Shown here in pieces: positions 27,334-34,673 of a stretch of 64,000 nucleotides of DNA. Both the position numbers and the translations under genes were made by a program. Positions within the stretch are counted from its first letter, which is position 1. The number at the start of each line of letters is the position of its first letter. Under the pieces are notes generated by a model, which was not told where the DNA came from, made no database searches, and saw only the letters and a list, made by a program, of their open reading frames with translations. The stretch is from Elusimicrobiota bacterium. Its GTDB lineage: Bacteria > Elusimicrobiota > Elusimicrobia > Elusimicrobiales > UBA9959. Where the stretch lies: assembly GCA_003450815.1 (NCBI GenBank), contig DMES01000077.1, positions 124,001 to 188,000 on the forward strand. Direction: 5' to 3'.

Positions 27334-28167
27334 ATGTGGAATTATACCGAAAAGGTCTATGAATACTTCAAAAACCCACGCAATGTGGGCGAGGTGGAAA
27401 ACCCCGACGCCGTGGGCGAGGTGGGCAGCATAATCTGCGGCGACGCCCTAAAGCTCACACTGAAAGTGGAAAAAGGCACCGAAAAAATACTGGACGCCAA
27501 ATTTAAGACCTTCGGCTGTGCCAGCGCCATAGCCTCTTCCTCTGCCCTTACCGAGATGATAAAGGGCATAACCCTTGCTGACGCCTCAAAAATAACCAAC
27601 CAGCAGATAGCCGAATTTCTTGGCGGGCTGCCAAGCGAAAAAATGCACTGTTCCGTAATGGGCATGGAGGCTCTGGAAGCCGCCATAAAAAGCTATAAAG
27701 GCGGCAAGCAGGACAAGGTTATTATAGGCGCGGGAGAACGCATTGTCTGCAAATGCTTCAGCGTTACCGAAGCCAAGATTTTAAAGGCCATAAAAGAGAA
27801 TAAGCTGCATACCGTTGAGGAAGTCACTAATTTCACCAAAGCCGGCGGCGGCTGCCGCCAATGCGTGGGCGAGATAGAAAAAATAATAAAAGACTACTGG
27901 GCCGAAGCCGAACATAAGAGCTTTGAAAAAATGACTGTGGTGGAAAAGATTAAAATGCTGGAAAAAGTTCTGGCTGAGGATATAAACCCGAAGCTTAAAG
28001 CCGACGGCGGCTGGATAGAGCTGGTGGATGTGCGCGGCAAAACGGTCGTGCTGCGGTTCCTCGGCATGTGTGTCGGCTGCCCGTCCTCTTCGGCCACGCT
28101 CAAAAATGTGGTGGAAAAAGAATTCAGGGAAAGAATAGACCCAACGCTGGAAGTCGAAGCGCAATAG
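27334..28167 (+). CDS. nifU: Full-length NifU Fe-S cluster scaffold protein
   Basis: A 277-residue three-domain NifU. The IscU-like N-domain has its three cysteines C35 (SIICGDALK), C62 (TFGCASAIASS) and C106 (MHCSVMG). The central [2Fe-2S] domain has C139, C141, C174 and C177 (VCKCFSV, GGGCRQCVGE). The C-terminal Nfu domain has C246 and C249 (GMCVGCPSS). It assembles clusters with sulfur from NifS, encoded next. The ATG at 27334 with GTGAGG upstream is preferred over a GTG at 27316. No nitrogenase genes are nearby, so it is likely the general Fe-S system. Confidence 0.95.
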   Translation: MWNYTEKVYEYFKNPRNVGEVENPDAVGEVGSIICGDALKLTLKVEKGTEKILDAKFKTFGCASAIASSSALTEMIKGITLADASKITNQQIAEFLGGLPSEKMHCSVMGMEALEAAIKSYKGGKQDKVIIGAGERIVCKCFSVTEAKILKAIKENKLHTVEEVTNFTKAGGGCRQCVGEIEKIIKDYWAEAEHKSFEKMTVVEKIKMLEKVLAEDINPKLKADGGWIELVDVRGKTVVLRFLGMCVGCPSSSATLKNVVEKEFRERIDPTLEVEAQ

Positions 28168-28200
28168 CGCTTCGATTGCTATAAGCCATAAGCCCAAGTC

Positions 28201-28268
28201 GTCATTCCGGCGCAAGCCGGAATCCAGGAATATCGACGACACTGGACCCCGGCTTGCGCCGGGGTGAC
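28201..28268. repeat. Inverted repeat element between nifU and nifS
   Basis: GTCATTCCGGCGCAAGCCGG plus AATCCAG (28201-28227) faces CTGGACCCCGGCTTGCGCCG plus GGGTGAC (28242-28268). Reading the second arm in reverse gives 23 matches of 27. Each arm is itself partly palindromic (CCGGC-GCAA-GCCGG). This is the shape of a widespread small intergenic repeat of the GTCATTCC type seen in many genomes, a likely REP/MITE copy. Confidence 0.75.
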
Positions 28269-28382
28269 AGCAAGAGTTTCACCAACGATGAAAAATGCTT
28301 CTACGAGACCTCCGCCTTACGTTTTGGACTATGGCTTAAGGCATACGACATATGCCAGAAGATAGAGACGATAAATAATCTT

Positions 28383-29591
28383 ATGGAAAACGAAAAAGTG
28401 ATCTACTTCGACAACAACGCTACCAGCCGCACCGCGCCTGAAGTGACCGAAGAAATGCTGCCCTTCTTCGGCGAGTTTTACGGCAACCCTTCAAGTATGC
28501 ACTTTTTCGGCGGCGGGGTACAGAAGCCCCTTGACCTGGCCCGCGCTCGGGTGGCCGCCCTTCTGGGCGCAATGCCTGAGGAAATAATTTTCACCAGCTG
28601 CGGTACTGAATCCGACTCCACCGCTCTTTGGTCCGCCGCCCGCGCCTTCCCGGATAGAAAACATATTATCATCACAAAAGTTGAGCATCCCGCGGTAACG
28701 AACACCGCAAAATTCCTGGAGAGCCAGGGCTGGCGCGTCACACACCTTCAGGTGGACGGCGACGGCAGGTTGAATTTAGAAGATTTAAAAGCCGCCCTTA
28801 CCCCAGACACAGCTTTGGTTTCCATGATGTGGGCAAACAACGAAACCGGCGTAATCTTCCCGGTTGAAGAAGCGGCGCGCATAACACACGCGAAGGGCGC
28901 AATGTTTCATACCGACGCCGTTCAGGCTGCCGGCAAACTGCCCATAAGCCTTAAAGACGCTAAAATTGACATGCTTTCCATTTCGGGGCACAAATTACAC
29001 GCCCCAAAGGGCATAGGCGCGTTTTACCTCAAAAAGGGCTCGCGGTTTATGCCGTTCATGATGGGTGGCCATCAGGAAAGCGGGCGTCGGGCCGGCACCG
29101 AAAATGTGCCGTATATAATCGGGCTCGGCAAGGCGGCTGAACTTGCGGCCTTGAACCTTGAGAAAGAAAATACCCATGTAAAAGGTCTGCGCGACCGTCT
29201 GGAGCAGGGGCTTTCCAAAGCCATAAAAAACACCAGGATAAACGGCCTCGGGGCCGAGCGCCTGCCTAATACTGTAAATATCAGTTTTGAATATGTGGAA
29301 GGAGAATCAATTTTAATCATGCTGAGCGAAAAAGGCATTTGTGCCTCATCTGGCTCAGCCTGCACCTCCGGCTCGCTTGAGCCGTCGCATGTTATCCGGT
29401 CCATGGGTGTGCCGCAGACCTATGCCCAGGGCTCAATAAGATTCTCGCTCAGCGTTTATAATACCGTTGATGAAGTGGATTATGTGATTAAGGAGTTGCC
29501 GCCAATAATAGAGCGCCTGCGCGTCATCTCGCCTTTTGCGGAAGATAAGCCACTGTTCGGTATGGACGCCTGCCAAATGCACAATCACTAA
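28383..29591 (+). CDS. nifS: Cysteine desulfurase NifS
   Basis: A 402-residue PLP enzyme that takes sulfur from cysteine for Fe-S assembly. Seen: YFDNNATSRTAPEV at the start, ETGVIFPVEEAARITHAKGA, the PLP lysine in SISGHKLHAPKG (K204), and the catalytic cysteine in CASSGSACTSGSLEPSHV (C327), a NifS/group I loop. The ATG at 28383 is where homology starts; an upstream extension has none. It follows nifU with an inverted repeat element in between and forms its functional partner. Confidence 0.95.
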   Translation: MENEKVIYFDNNATSRTAPEVTEEMLPFFGEFYGNPSSMHFFGGGVQKPLDLARARVAALLGAMPEEIIFTSCGTESDSTALWSAARAFPDRKHIIITKVEHPAVTNTAKFLESQGWRVTHLQVDGDGRLNLEDLKAALTPDTALVSMMWANNETGVIFPVEEAARITHAKGAMFHTDAVQAAGKLPISLKDAKIDMLSISGHKLHAPKGIGAFYLKKGSRFMPFMMGGHQESGRRAGTENVPYIIGLGKAAELAALNLEKENTHVKGLRDRLEQGLSKAIKNTRINGLGAERLPNTVNISFEYVEGESILIMLSEKGICASSGSACTSGSLEPSHVIRSMGVPQTYAQGSIRFSLSVYNTVDEVDYVIKELPPIIERLRVISPFAEDKPLFGMDACQMHNH

Positions 29592-29609
29592 GGCCCCACG
29601 CTAATAACT

Positions 29610-29900
29610 ATGCGTCTTTCACGAATTGAAGCCAATGCGCTGAAAAGTTCCCTTGCAGGGTTCAAAGGGGAAATATTTGTATTTGGTTCCAGGATTGATA
29701 ATGCTAAAAAAGGCGGCGATATTGATCTGCTTCTAAAGCCTTACGTCAAAACCGATGCTTTAAACCTTTCCTTAAAAGTTAAAGCCGGTTTTTTTGCTCT
29801 ATGCGAAGAAGATCTGGATGTTATAGTCTATAAAAAGGGAGATCTTTTCTGCGAGGAGGCCATTAAAAATGCAAAAAGAATTTACCCTGAAAAACTTTAG
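29610..29900 (+). CDS. MntA-type minimal nucleotidyltransferase (antitoxin)
   Basis: A 96-residue nucleotidyltransferase with the motif GSRIDNAKKGGDIDLLL: Gly26-Ser27, then Asp37 and Asp39 nine residues later (family GSx10DxD). In the HepT/MntA (type VII) pairs the enzyme adds AMP to a tyrosine of the HEPN toxin and so neutralises it. It overlaps the HEPN gene by 32 bases. It begins 18 bp after nifS, so it may be read through from the Fe-S operon. Confidence 0.85.
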   Translation: MRLSRIEANALKSSLAGFKGEIFVFGSRIDNAKKGGDIDLLLKPYVKTDALNLSLKVKAGFFALCEEDLDVIVYKKGDLFCEEAIKNAKRIYPEKL

Positions 29901-30300
29901 AGACTTTAAAAAGGCGGTATCACTGCTTGCCGGTTCGGTTAAAAAATACAAGCCCTATAATCCCAAAACGCAATATACCCCAAAACAAATGGAGTATTAC
30001 GATGCGCTTTCTTTCCGCTATGAGAAGACCGTAGAGGTTGCCCTATATTTTTTCAGGAGCCTGGAAAGTTATTTATATTCCGCCGAGTCCGACACCCTTC
30101 GAAACCGTCTTTTGACAATGGAAAAACTCGGTATAATTTGTTCAGCGGAAAAATGGCTTGAGGTGCGGCTATTACGGAACAGGGTCGCGCACGCGTATCT
30201 GCCGGCCGAGTTAAAAGCAATTTACGCTAAAATAGTTAAGTTTTCCACTTATATCCTGGCAGATTTTCCCCATGCGGAGGAGTATGTCAATAAACCATAA
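29869..30300 (+). CDS. HepT-type HEPN-domain toxin
   Basis: A 143-residue all-helical HEPN protein. It has LLRNRVAHAY near the C-terminal third, which gives R103-x4-H108-x-Y110, the HEPN RNase motif plus the tyrosine that MntA modifies in the known HepT pair. The region before it (RLLTMEKLGIICSAEKWLEVR) is the typical preceding helix pair. Expected activity: RNA cleavage that stops growth until AMPylated. Likely translationally coupled to the nucleotidyltransferase gene upstream. Confidence 0.85.
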   Translation: MQKEFTLKNFRDFKKAVSLLAGSVKKYKPYNPKTQYTPKQMEYYDALSFRYEKTVEVALYFFRSLESYLYSAESDTLRNRLLTMEKLGIICSAEKWLEVRLLRNRVAHAYLPAELKAIYAKIVKFSTYILADFPHAEEYVNKP

Positions 30301-30337
30301 GCGGTAAATTTTTTAATCAATACCGCCGGCTTCGCTC

Positions 30338-30594
30338 TGGGAAATTATAATCAACGCGATCGTCCATCGGGATTATTTCTTTGCCTGACTGCTCCGGGGT
30401 GGCTACATCAAAGTTCCCAGAAAATTATTGATATTATACGCAACCGGGGCAATGTTACAATATCGGAATTGTCCGATAGTTTGGGTATAACAGACCGAGC
30501 GATAAAAAAACAGTTAAGAGCCTTAAAGGCGCAAGGGCTTATTAAACGCATAGGCCCCGACAAAGGCGGGCATTGGGAGGTGCTATCCCAATGA
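30338..30594 (+). pseudogene. Degraded copy of the AlbA_2/RecG-like ATPase gene
   Basis: The stretch around 30338-30385 encodes EIIINAIVHRDY, identical in type to the intact gene at 31406 (REIIINAIVHRDYSCSS), then meets a TGA. From about 30411 another frame encodes a winged-helix end (SQKIIDIIRNRGNVTISELS) closing with RIGPDKGGHWEVLSQ, matching the intact protein's RIGPDKGGHWKVLSQ end. Bases after the stop (TGAACATGCTTGGCCAAAA) match those after the intact gene. A large internal deletion plus a frameshift removed the ATPase core. Confidence 0.8.
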
Positions 30595-30638
30595 ACATGC
30601 TTGGCCAAAATGGGGAACCGGCTTCCCCCACTTGTAAC

Positions 30639-30670
30639 CATGGGTGTAATTATATACACTCATAGGTGTA
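30639..30670. promoter_or_regulatory. Three-half-site operator candidate before the wHTH-nucleotidyltransferase gene
   Basis: The decamer YATRRGTGTA occurs three times: CATGGGTGTA (30639-30648, plus), TACACTCATA (30655-30664, minus orientation) and CATAGGTGTA (30661-30670, plus). It ends just before the GGGGAG ribosome site. A winged-helix protein is encoded immediately downstream, so autoregulation is likely. Confidence 0.6.
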
Positions 30671-30683
30671 GGGGAGTGGATTG

Positions 30684-31232
30684 ATGATGCTTTTTAAATC
30701 CAAAATTGCGCAAAAAGTTCTTGGGTATTTTTTCCTCAACCCCGAGGAACAGCTTTATATCAATGAGATAGCCAAAAATCTCCAGCTTGATAAGCGTAAT
30801 CTGGTTAAAAAACTGAAGGAATTTGAAAAAGACGGGTTGCTGAAAAAAACCGCCCGGGGGAACATGAAACTGTATTCAATAAATGATAAGTATCCGCTTT
30901 ACAATGAATACAGAAAAATTATACTGGCAACCGCAGGAGCAGAGTATTCGCTAAGGAAAATACTTGCCGTGTTTCCGGATATTTCAGAGGCGTATATCTA
31001 CGGTTCTTATGCGCGCGACACTATGGATGCGCACAGCGATATTGATCTTTTAGTGGTTGGTGGCCACAGCGTACTGGCGTTGCAGTGCAAACTGACGGCG
31101 CTTCAGAAGACTCTTGGCAGAGAGATCAACGCTGTTAATATGGACACCAAAGAGTTCAAAGAGAAGAAGGAAAGCGGCGATCCGTTTATAGTTGGCATTT
31201 TAAACAGTAAAAAGCTGAGGGTGTATCCTTGA
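30684..31232 (+). CDS. Winged-helix plus nucleotidyltransferase protein (antitoxin-like)
   Basis: A 182-residue two-domain protein. Residues about 1-70 are a winged helix (LYINEIAKNLQLDKRNLVKKLKEFEKDGLLKK). Residues about 85-182 are a minimal nucleotidyltransferase with GSYARDTMDAHSDIDLLVVG (GSx10DxD complete). Proteins of this shape are paired with HEPN partners in putative toxin-antitoxin or phase-variable systems. The ATG at 30684 has GGGGAG seven bases upstream. A short overlapping frame follows that looks like the start of the missing HEPN partner. Confidence 0.8.
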   Translation: MMLFKSKIAQKVLGYFFLNPEEQLYINEIAKNLQLDKRNLVKKLKEFEKDGLLKKTARGNMKLYSINDKYPLYNEYRKIILATAGAEYSLRKILAVFPDISEAYIYGSYARDTMDAHSDIDLLVVGGHSVLALQCKLTALQKTLGREINAVNMDTKEFKEKKESGDPFIVGILNSKKLRVYP

Positions 31233-31348
31233 ACAATAAGTACTTCGTGGATTTTGCCTTTACCCCGGAACAGGTGCAAAAAAACCTGCAAAATGTCATG
31301 CGGGATTTGGGGATTGCGCGGGAAGACGCGATTCTTAAAAGTAAGTGA
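31229..31348 (+). pseudogene. Truncated HEPN-like partner
   Basis: A TTG-started 39-codon frame overlapping the previous stop by TTGA. It reads NKYFVDFAFTPEQVQKNLQN then VMRDLGIAREDAILKSK and a stop. This resembles the N-terminal helix of a HEPN partner protein (YF-D-F-TPEQ, RDL-IA) that usually runs on for about 100 more residues with an Rx4-6H motif. None of that follows, so the partner is either lost or reduced. Confidence 0.5.
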
Positions 31349-31405
31349 CAAAAGAAGGGGGCCGGCTTAGGCTGTTCGGCGGCCCAGCCGCCTGGCAGTT
31401 TGCTT

Positions 31406-32767
31406 ATGACTTACAAAGACCTTGAAAAAATAATAGCCGCCGGCGAGTCCGCGCAAGTGGAATTCAAAGAGTCATTCGGCGATGCCGTAATCGAATCTTT
31501 GGTTGCTATGGCCAATGCCAAAGGGGGGGCGGTGCTTGTGGGCATTGCGGACAGAGGGGAGGTAGCCGGCACAAGTATTCCCTTTAATGCAGCCAGTTCT
31601 TGGCTAAATGAAATCAAGACAAAAACTTCGCCTTCTCTCCTGCCGGATATCAAGTTCTTTGCTTATAAAAGTCTTAACCTCGCTATTCTGACCATCCCCG
31701 AATACCCCATCAAACCCGTATCTTTCAAGGGCCGCTATTTTCTCAGGGTAGGCAGTTCCAACCATCTTATGCGCGTTGAAGATGTGGCGCGTTCTCATTA
31801 CAACACTTTCAATACCAGTTGGGATTACACTATTGCCAAAGAGCACAGCTTGGGGGATATCTCTCTTGAGAAGGTTGACAACTTTTTATCCTTTGCCAAC
31901 AAGAACCGTGAAATAGCCCTCAACGATCCGCCTGTTTCCACCCTCCGGAAACTAGAGTTATTGAGAGCTGATGCCATATCAAAAGCTTGCTTCCTTCTTT
32001 TTATGAAGGAGGAATCTTTGCTGACAACCATTGAAATCGGGCGATTCCAGACGAAAACATTAATTAAGGATGCCACACGGATTAAAACGGATTTGTTTTC
32101 AGAGGTAGACGCCGCTTTTCAATTCCTGATAAAGCATTTGAGCAAGAAATATATAATTACCGGTAAGCCGCAACGCGAGGAGCGCTGGGAATATCCGCTG
32201 GATGCGCTCAGGGAAATTATAATCAATGCGATAGTTCATCGTGATTACTCCTGTTCGTCCGATTCTGTAATTAAAATCTTTGACGACAAAATAGAGTTTT
32301 TTAATCCCGGGCGGCTGTTTGGAAATCTTACCGTTGCCAGACTGCTCAGGGGCGACTACATTTCGACCATACGGAACAAGCAGATTGCCGGTATTTTTAA
32401 AGAAGCCGGTATTATGGAAAAGTATGGGTCGGGAATAGGAAGAATTATTGAGGCATTTCGCAATAGCGGCCTGCCCGCTCCTAAATTCAGAGAACTTGGA
32501 GATGGTTTTCTGGTTACAGTTTATAATGAGACCCCCCAGAAAACCCCCCAGACCCCCCCCCAGAAAACCCCCCAGAAGATCAGCCTTGCTGATCGTATAC
32601 TAAGCGTCATTGCGAGTAACCCGAGCCTGACCAGGATTGAGCTTGCCACTACGCTGTCTGTGAGTCCTGAGACAATTAAGGAATACCTTGAGAAACTGCG
32701 TAAAGCGGACCGCATTAGGAGAATCGGCCCCGACAAAGGCGGGCATTGGAAGGTGCTATCGCAATGA
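31406..32767 (+). CDS. AlbA_2 (Schlafen-like) / RecG-like ATP-binding regulator with winged helix
   Basis: A 453-residue protein. Residues about 1-110 are an AlbA_2 domain (QVEFKESFGDAVIESLVAMA, NAKGGAVLVGIADRG). About 220-375 is a GHKL-like ATPase domain (LREIIINAIVHRDYS, IKIFDDKIEFFNPG, IMEKYGSGIGRIIEA). A linker follows made of repeated TPQK/PPQK units, then a winged helix (LTRIELATTLSVSPETIKEYL) and RIGPDKGGHWKVLSQ at the end. Such proteins are putative transcriptional regulators common in accessory islands; a helicase role is unlikely since there are no helicase motifs. A broken paralogue precedes it. The ATG at 31406 is chosen over a TTG at 31400. Confidence 0.8.
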   Translation: MTYKDLEKIIAAGESAQVEFKESFGDAVIESLVAMANAKGGAVLVGIADRGEVAGTSIPFNAASSWLNEIKTKTSPSLLPDIKFFAYKSLNLAILTIPEYPIKPVSFKGRYFLRVGSSNHLMRVEDVARSHYNTFNTSWDYTIAKEHSLGDISLEKVDNFLSFANKNREIALNDPPVSTLRKLELLRADAISKACFLLFMKEESLLTTIEIGRFQTKTLIKDATRIKTDLFSEVDAAFQFLIKHLSKKYIITGKPQREERWEYPLDALREIIINAIVHRDYSCSSDSVIKIFDDKIEFFNPGRLFGNLTVARLLRGDYISTIRNKQIAGIFKEAGIMEKYGSGIGRIIEAFRNSGLPAPKFRELGDGFLVTVYNETPQKTPQTPPQKTPQKISLADRILSVIASNPSLTRIELATTLSVSPETIKEYLEKLRKADRIRRIGPDKGGHWKVLSQ

Positions 32768-32934
32768 ATATGTTTGGCCAAAAGGGGGAAAAAGAACGAT
32801 TAATTAAAAAAGCTGCAACACTTGGCTTTTAAAATACGGTTTTCCTGGACCTTGTTGCATGTTGACAAACGATTTAATCAAAACCTGGTAGCTAATTTGT
32901 CTTATCAGATTCTGCTTGAAAGCATTGTGGAAAT
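32768..32934. other. Gap at the start of the polysaccharide locus
   Basis: 167 bp with no gene. It keeps the TGAATATGTTTGGCCAAAAG block also found after the degraded paralogue, then turns AT-rich. TTGACA at 32862 could be a -35 box but no matching -10 lies at the usual spacing. Base composition falls here compared with the housekeeping genes. Confidence 0.3.
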
Positions 32935-33627
32935 ATGACAGACTTTACTCAAAGGCTTGCGATTGCATACAGTAAAAGAAAGCAGATTTCAGCTAACCGT
33001 TATTCTTTGCTAAATCCTGCTACTTTGTACATGGCGCAAGGCCGCGAGAAAGGTGTTTTGCGGATATTGAAAGACAAGTGCGCTGTCAACCTTTCAGGGA
33101 AACTAATATTAGATGTGGGTTGTGGAAGTGGCGGGGGACTTCTGGATTTTGTGCGGTATGGAGCCAACCCAAAAAATCTTTACGGGATAGATTTGCTTCC
33201 GGAGCGAGTGAAGAGCGCAGAGCAAAAGTTGCCATATAGCAATATCTATCAAGGCGATGCCGCTTCCGGGTTGCCTTGGCCTGACAGCCGCTTTGACATT
33301 GCTACTCAACTCACAGTTTTTACATCTATACTAGAAATGGATGTAAAGCAGGCACTTGCGAAAGAAATTATCAGGGTTCTTAAGCCTAAAGGTTTTCTGT
33401 TGTGGTATGATTTTCATTTTGATAACCCTTCCAACAAAGATGTTAAAGGGGTTAAGAAAGCGGAGATTGAGCAACTATTCCCCAGATGTGTGGTAAGTCT
33501 TGAAAGAATCACCCTGGCCCCACCATTGTCCCGCTTAATCGCACCATACTCAACCATTTGCTGCGCCCTGCTTGAAAAGATGAAGTTCCTGAACACACAT
33601 TATATAGGATATATACAAAAACCATGA
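32935..33627 (+). CDS. Class I SAM-dependent methyltransferase
   Basis: A 230-residue methyltransferase with motif I LILDVGCGSGGGLLDFVR, acidic loop YGIDLLPERVKSA, motif II-like DSRFDIATQLTVFTSI, and IIRVLKPKGFLLWYDFHF. The fold is Methyltransf_11/25 type. The closing part (YSTICCALLEKMKFLNTHYI) resembles methyltransferases of lipopolysaccharide and EPS clusters. First gene of the surface-glycan locus, 62 bp before the Wzz-like gene. Substrate unknown. Confidence 0.8.
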   Translation: MTDFTQRLAIAYSKRKQISANRYSLLNPATLYMAQGREKGVLRILKDKCAVNLSGKLILDVGCGSGGGLLDFVRYGANPKNLYGIDLLPERVKSAEQKLPYSNIYQGDAASGLPWPDSRFDIATQLTVFTSILEMDVKQALAKEIIRVLKPKGFLLWYDFHFDNPSNKDVKGVKKAEIEQLFPRCVVSLERITLAPPLSRLIAPYSTICCALLEKMKFLNTHYIGYIQKP

Positions 33628-33689
33628 GCAAAAAATCTCTTTTCACTGATAAAATGTAAAATATATACATAGCCGAGGATGCATTATAT

Positions 33690-34673
33690 ATGGAAACACA
33701 GACAGAAACACAGACAGAAACACAGGAAGATGTGATAAACCTGCTTGAATACTGGCGCGTAATATGGAAACGGAAAGTTTTCCTCATACTTCTTGTGACG
33801 GCAAGCGCTTTTGCCGGCGGTTTCTCTGCGCTGTTTATGCCGGATATATATTGTTCCACGGCAGTTATTACGCCGATAGGAAGTAAAGATGGAGTAGGCG
33901 GGATTCCCAGTATGGCTCAGCAGTTCAGCGGGCTGACCGGAATGATGTCCTCAGGCTCGTCCTCCATGGAGATAATGAATCTGCTGAAGTCGAACATCCT
34001 CAAAGAAAAAATGATTGAGAAGTATAATCTGTTGCCGGTGCTCTTTCCTAAACAATGGGACGCAGAGAAGGGCGCGTGGAAGCAGGTAGAGAAGAAAAAG
34101 CAAGGGTTGAGTATCAGGAAAATTCTGGGTACACTTATCCCAAAAATCAGACCGGTACAACCCAAAGCCATAAGTAAAATGGAAGATGATGGGTCTCCGA
34201 CCGTATGGCAGAGCATTCGGGCGCTTAATGGAATGATCGCAGTGCGAAACAACGTAAGGGATAACGTTATAACGATAGCCATAGAATTTGACGATCCTGA
34301 ACTGGCGGCAAAGCTGGTTGATTATCTGCTAACCACCTTGAATGACTATATGCGGGGCGAGGCTAAAAGGGTGGCGCAGGCCAACAGAAGATATCTTGAA
34401 GAGCAGCTGAGTAAGACAGCCGACCCCCTGATAAGACAGAAGATCTACAATCTGATGGCTTCACAGATAGAAACCGCCATGATGAGCGAGGTGAAAGAAA
34501 ATTTTGCCTTTAAAATCATTGACCCGTCGAAAGCGCCTGATATAAAAATAAAGCCTGTCAGGCGCAATGTGGTACTGTCTTGGGTTGCCAGCTCCCTTTT
34601 GATGGGGTTGTTTATAGTGTTTTTTTTGGACTATATCGGTAAAATGAAGAATCGGGAGGGAAAAGAAAAATGA
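33690..34673 (+). CDS. Wzz/GumC-type polysaccharide co-polymerase
   Basis: A 327-residue inner-membrane protein. It has an N-terminal transmembrane segment about residues 29-50 (FLILLVTASAFAGGFSALFM) and a second near 296-316 (VVLSWVASSLLMGLFIVFFL) preceded by the Pro-rich PSKAPDIKIKPVRRN, the Wzz signature. Coiled-coil periplasmic helices lie between. It controls chain length or export of the polymer. No tyrosine kinase domain is fused. The first codons carry a 12-bp tandem repeat encoding ETQTETQTETQ. It overlaps the SLBB exporter by ATGA. Confidence 0.88.
   Translation: METQTETQTETQEDVINLLEYWRVIWKRKVFLILLVTASAFAGGFSALFMPDIYCSTAVITPIGSKDGVGGIPSMAQQFSGLTGMMSSGSSSMEIMNLLKSNILKEKMIEKYNLLPVLFPKQWDAEKGAWKQVEKKKQGLSIRKILGTLIPKIRPVQPKAISKMEDDGSPTVWQSIRALNGMIAVRNNVRDNVITIAIEFDDPELAAKLVDYLLTTLNDYMRGEAKRVAQANRRYLEEQLSKTADPLIRQKIYNLMASQIETAMMSEVKENFAFKIIDPSKAPDIKIKPVRRNVVLSWVASSLLMGLFIVFFLDYIGKMKNREGKEK

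Noticed and set aside
27334..29591. Nitrogen fixation genes
   Set aside because: NifU and NifS are present but no nifHDK, nifE/N or nifB are in the window; these proteins also serve general Fe-S assembly.
31406..32767. RecG helicase
   Set aside because: The resemblance is limited to the AlbA_2/ATPase_c_4 type annotated as RecG-like; no helicase motifs are visible.
32862..32867. TTGACA promoter for the glycan locus
   Set aside because: No matching -10 box lies at 16-18 bp spacing.
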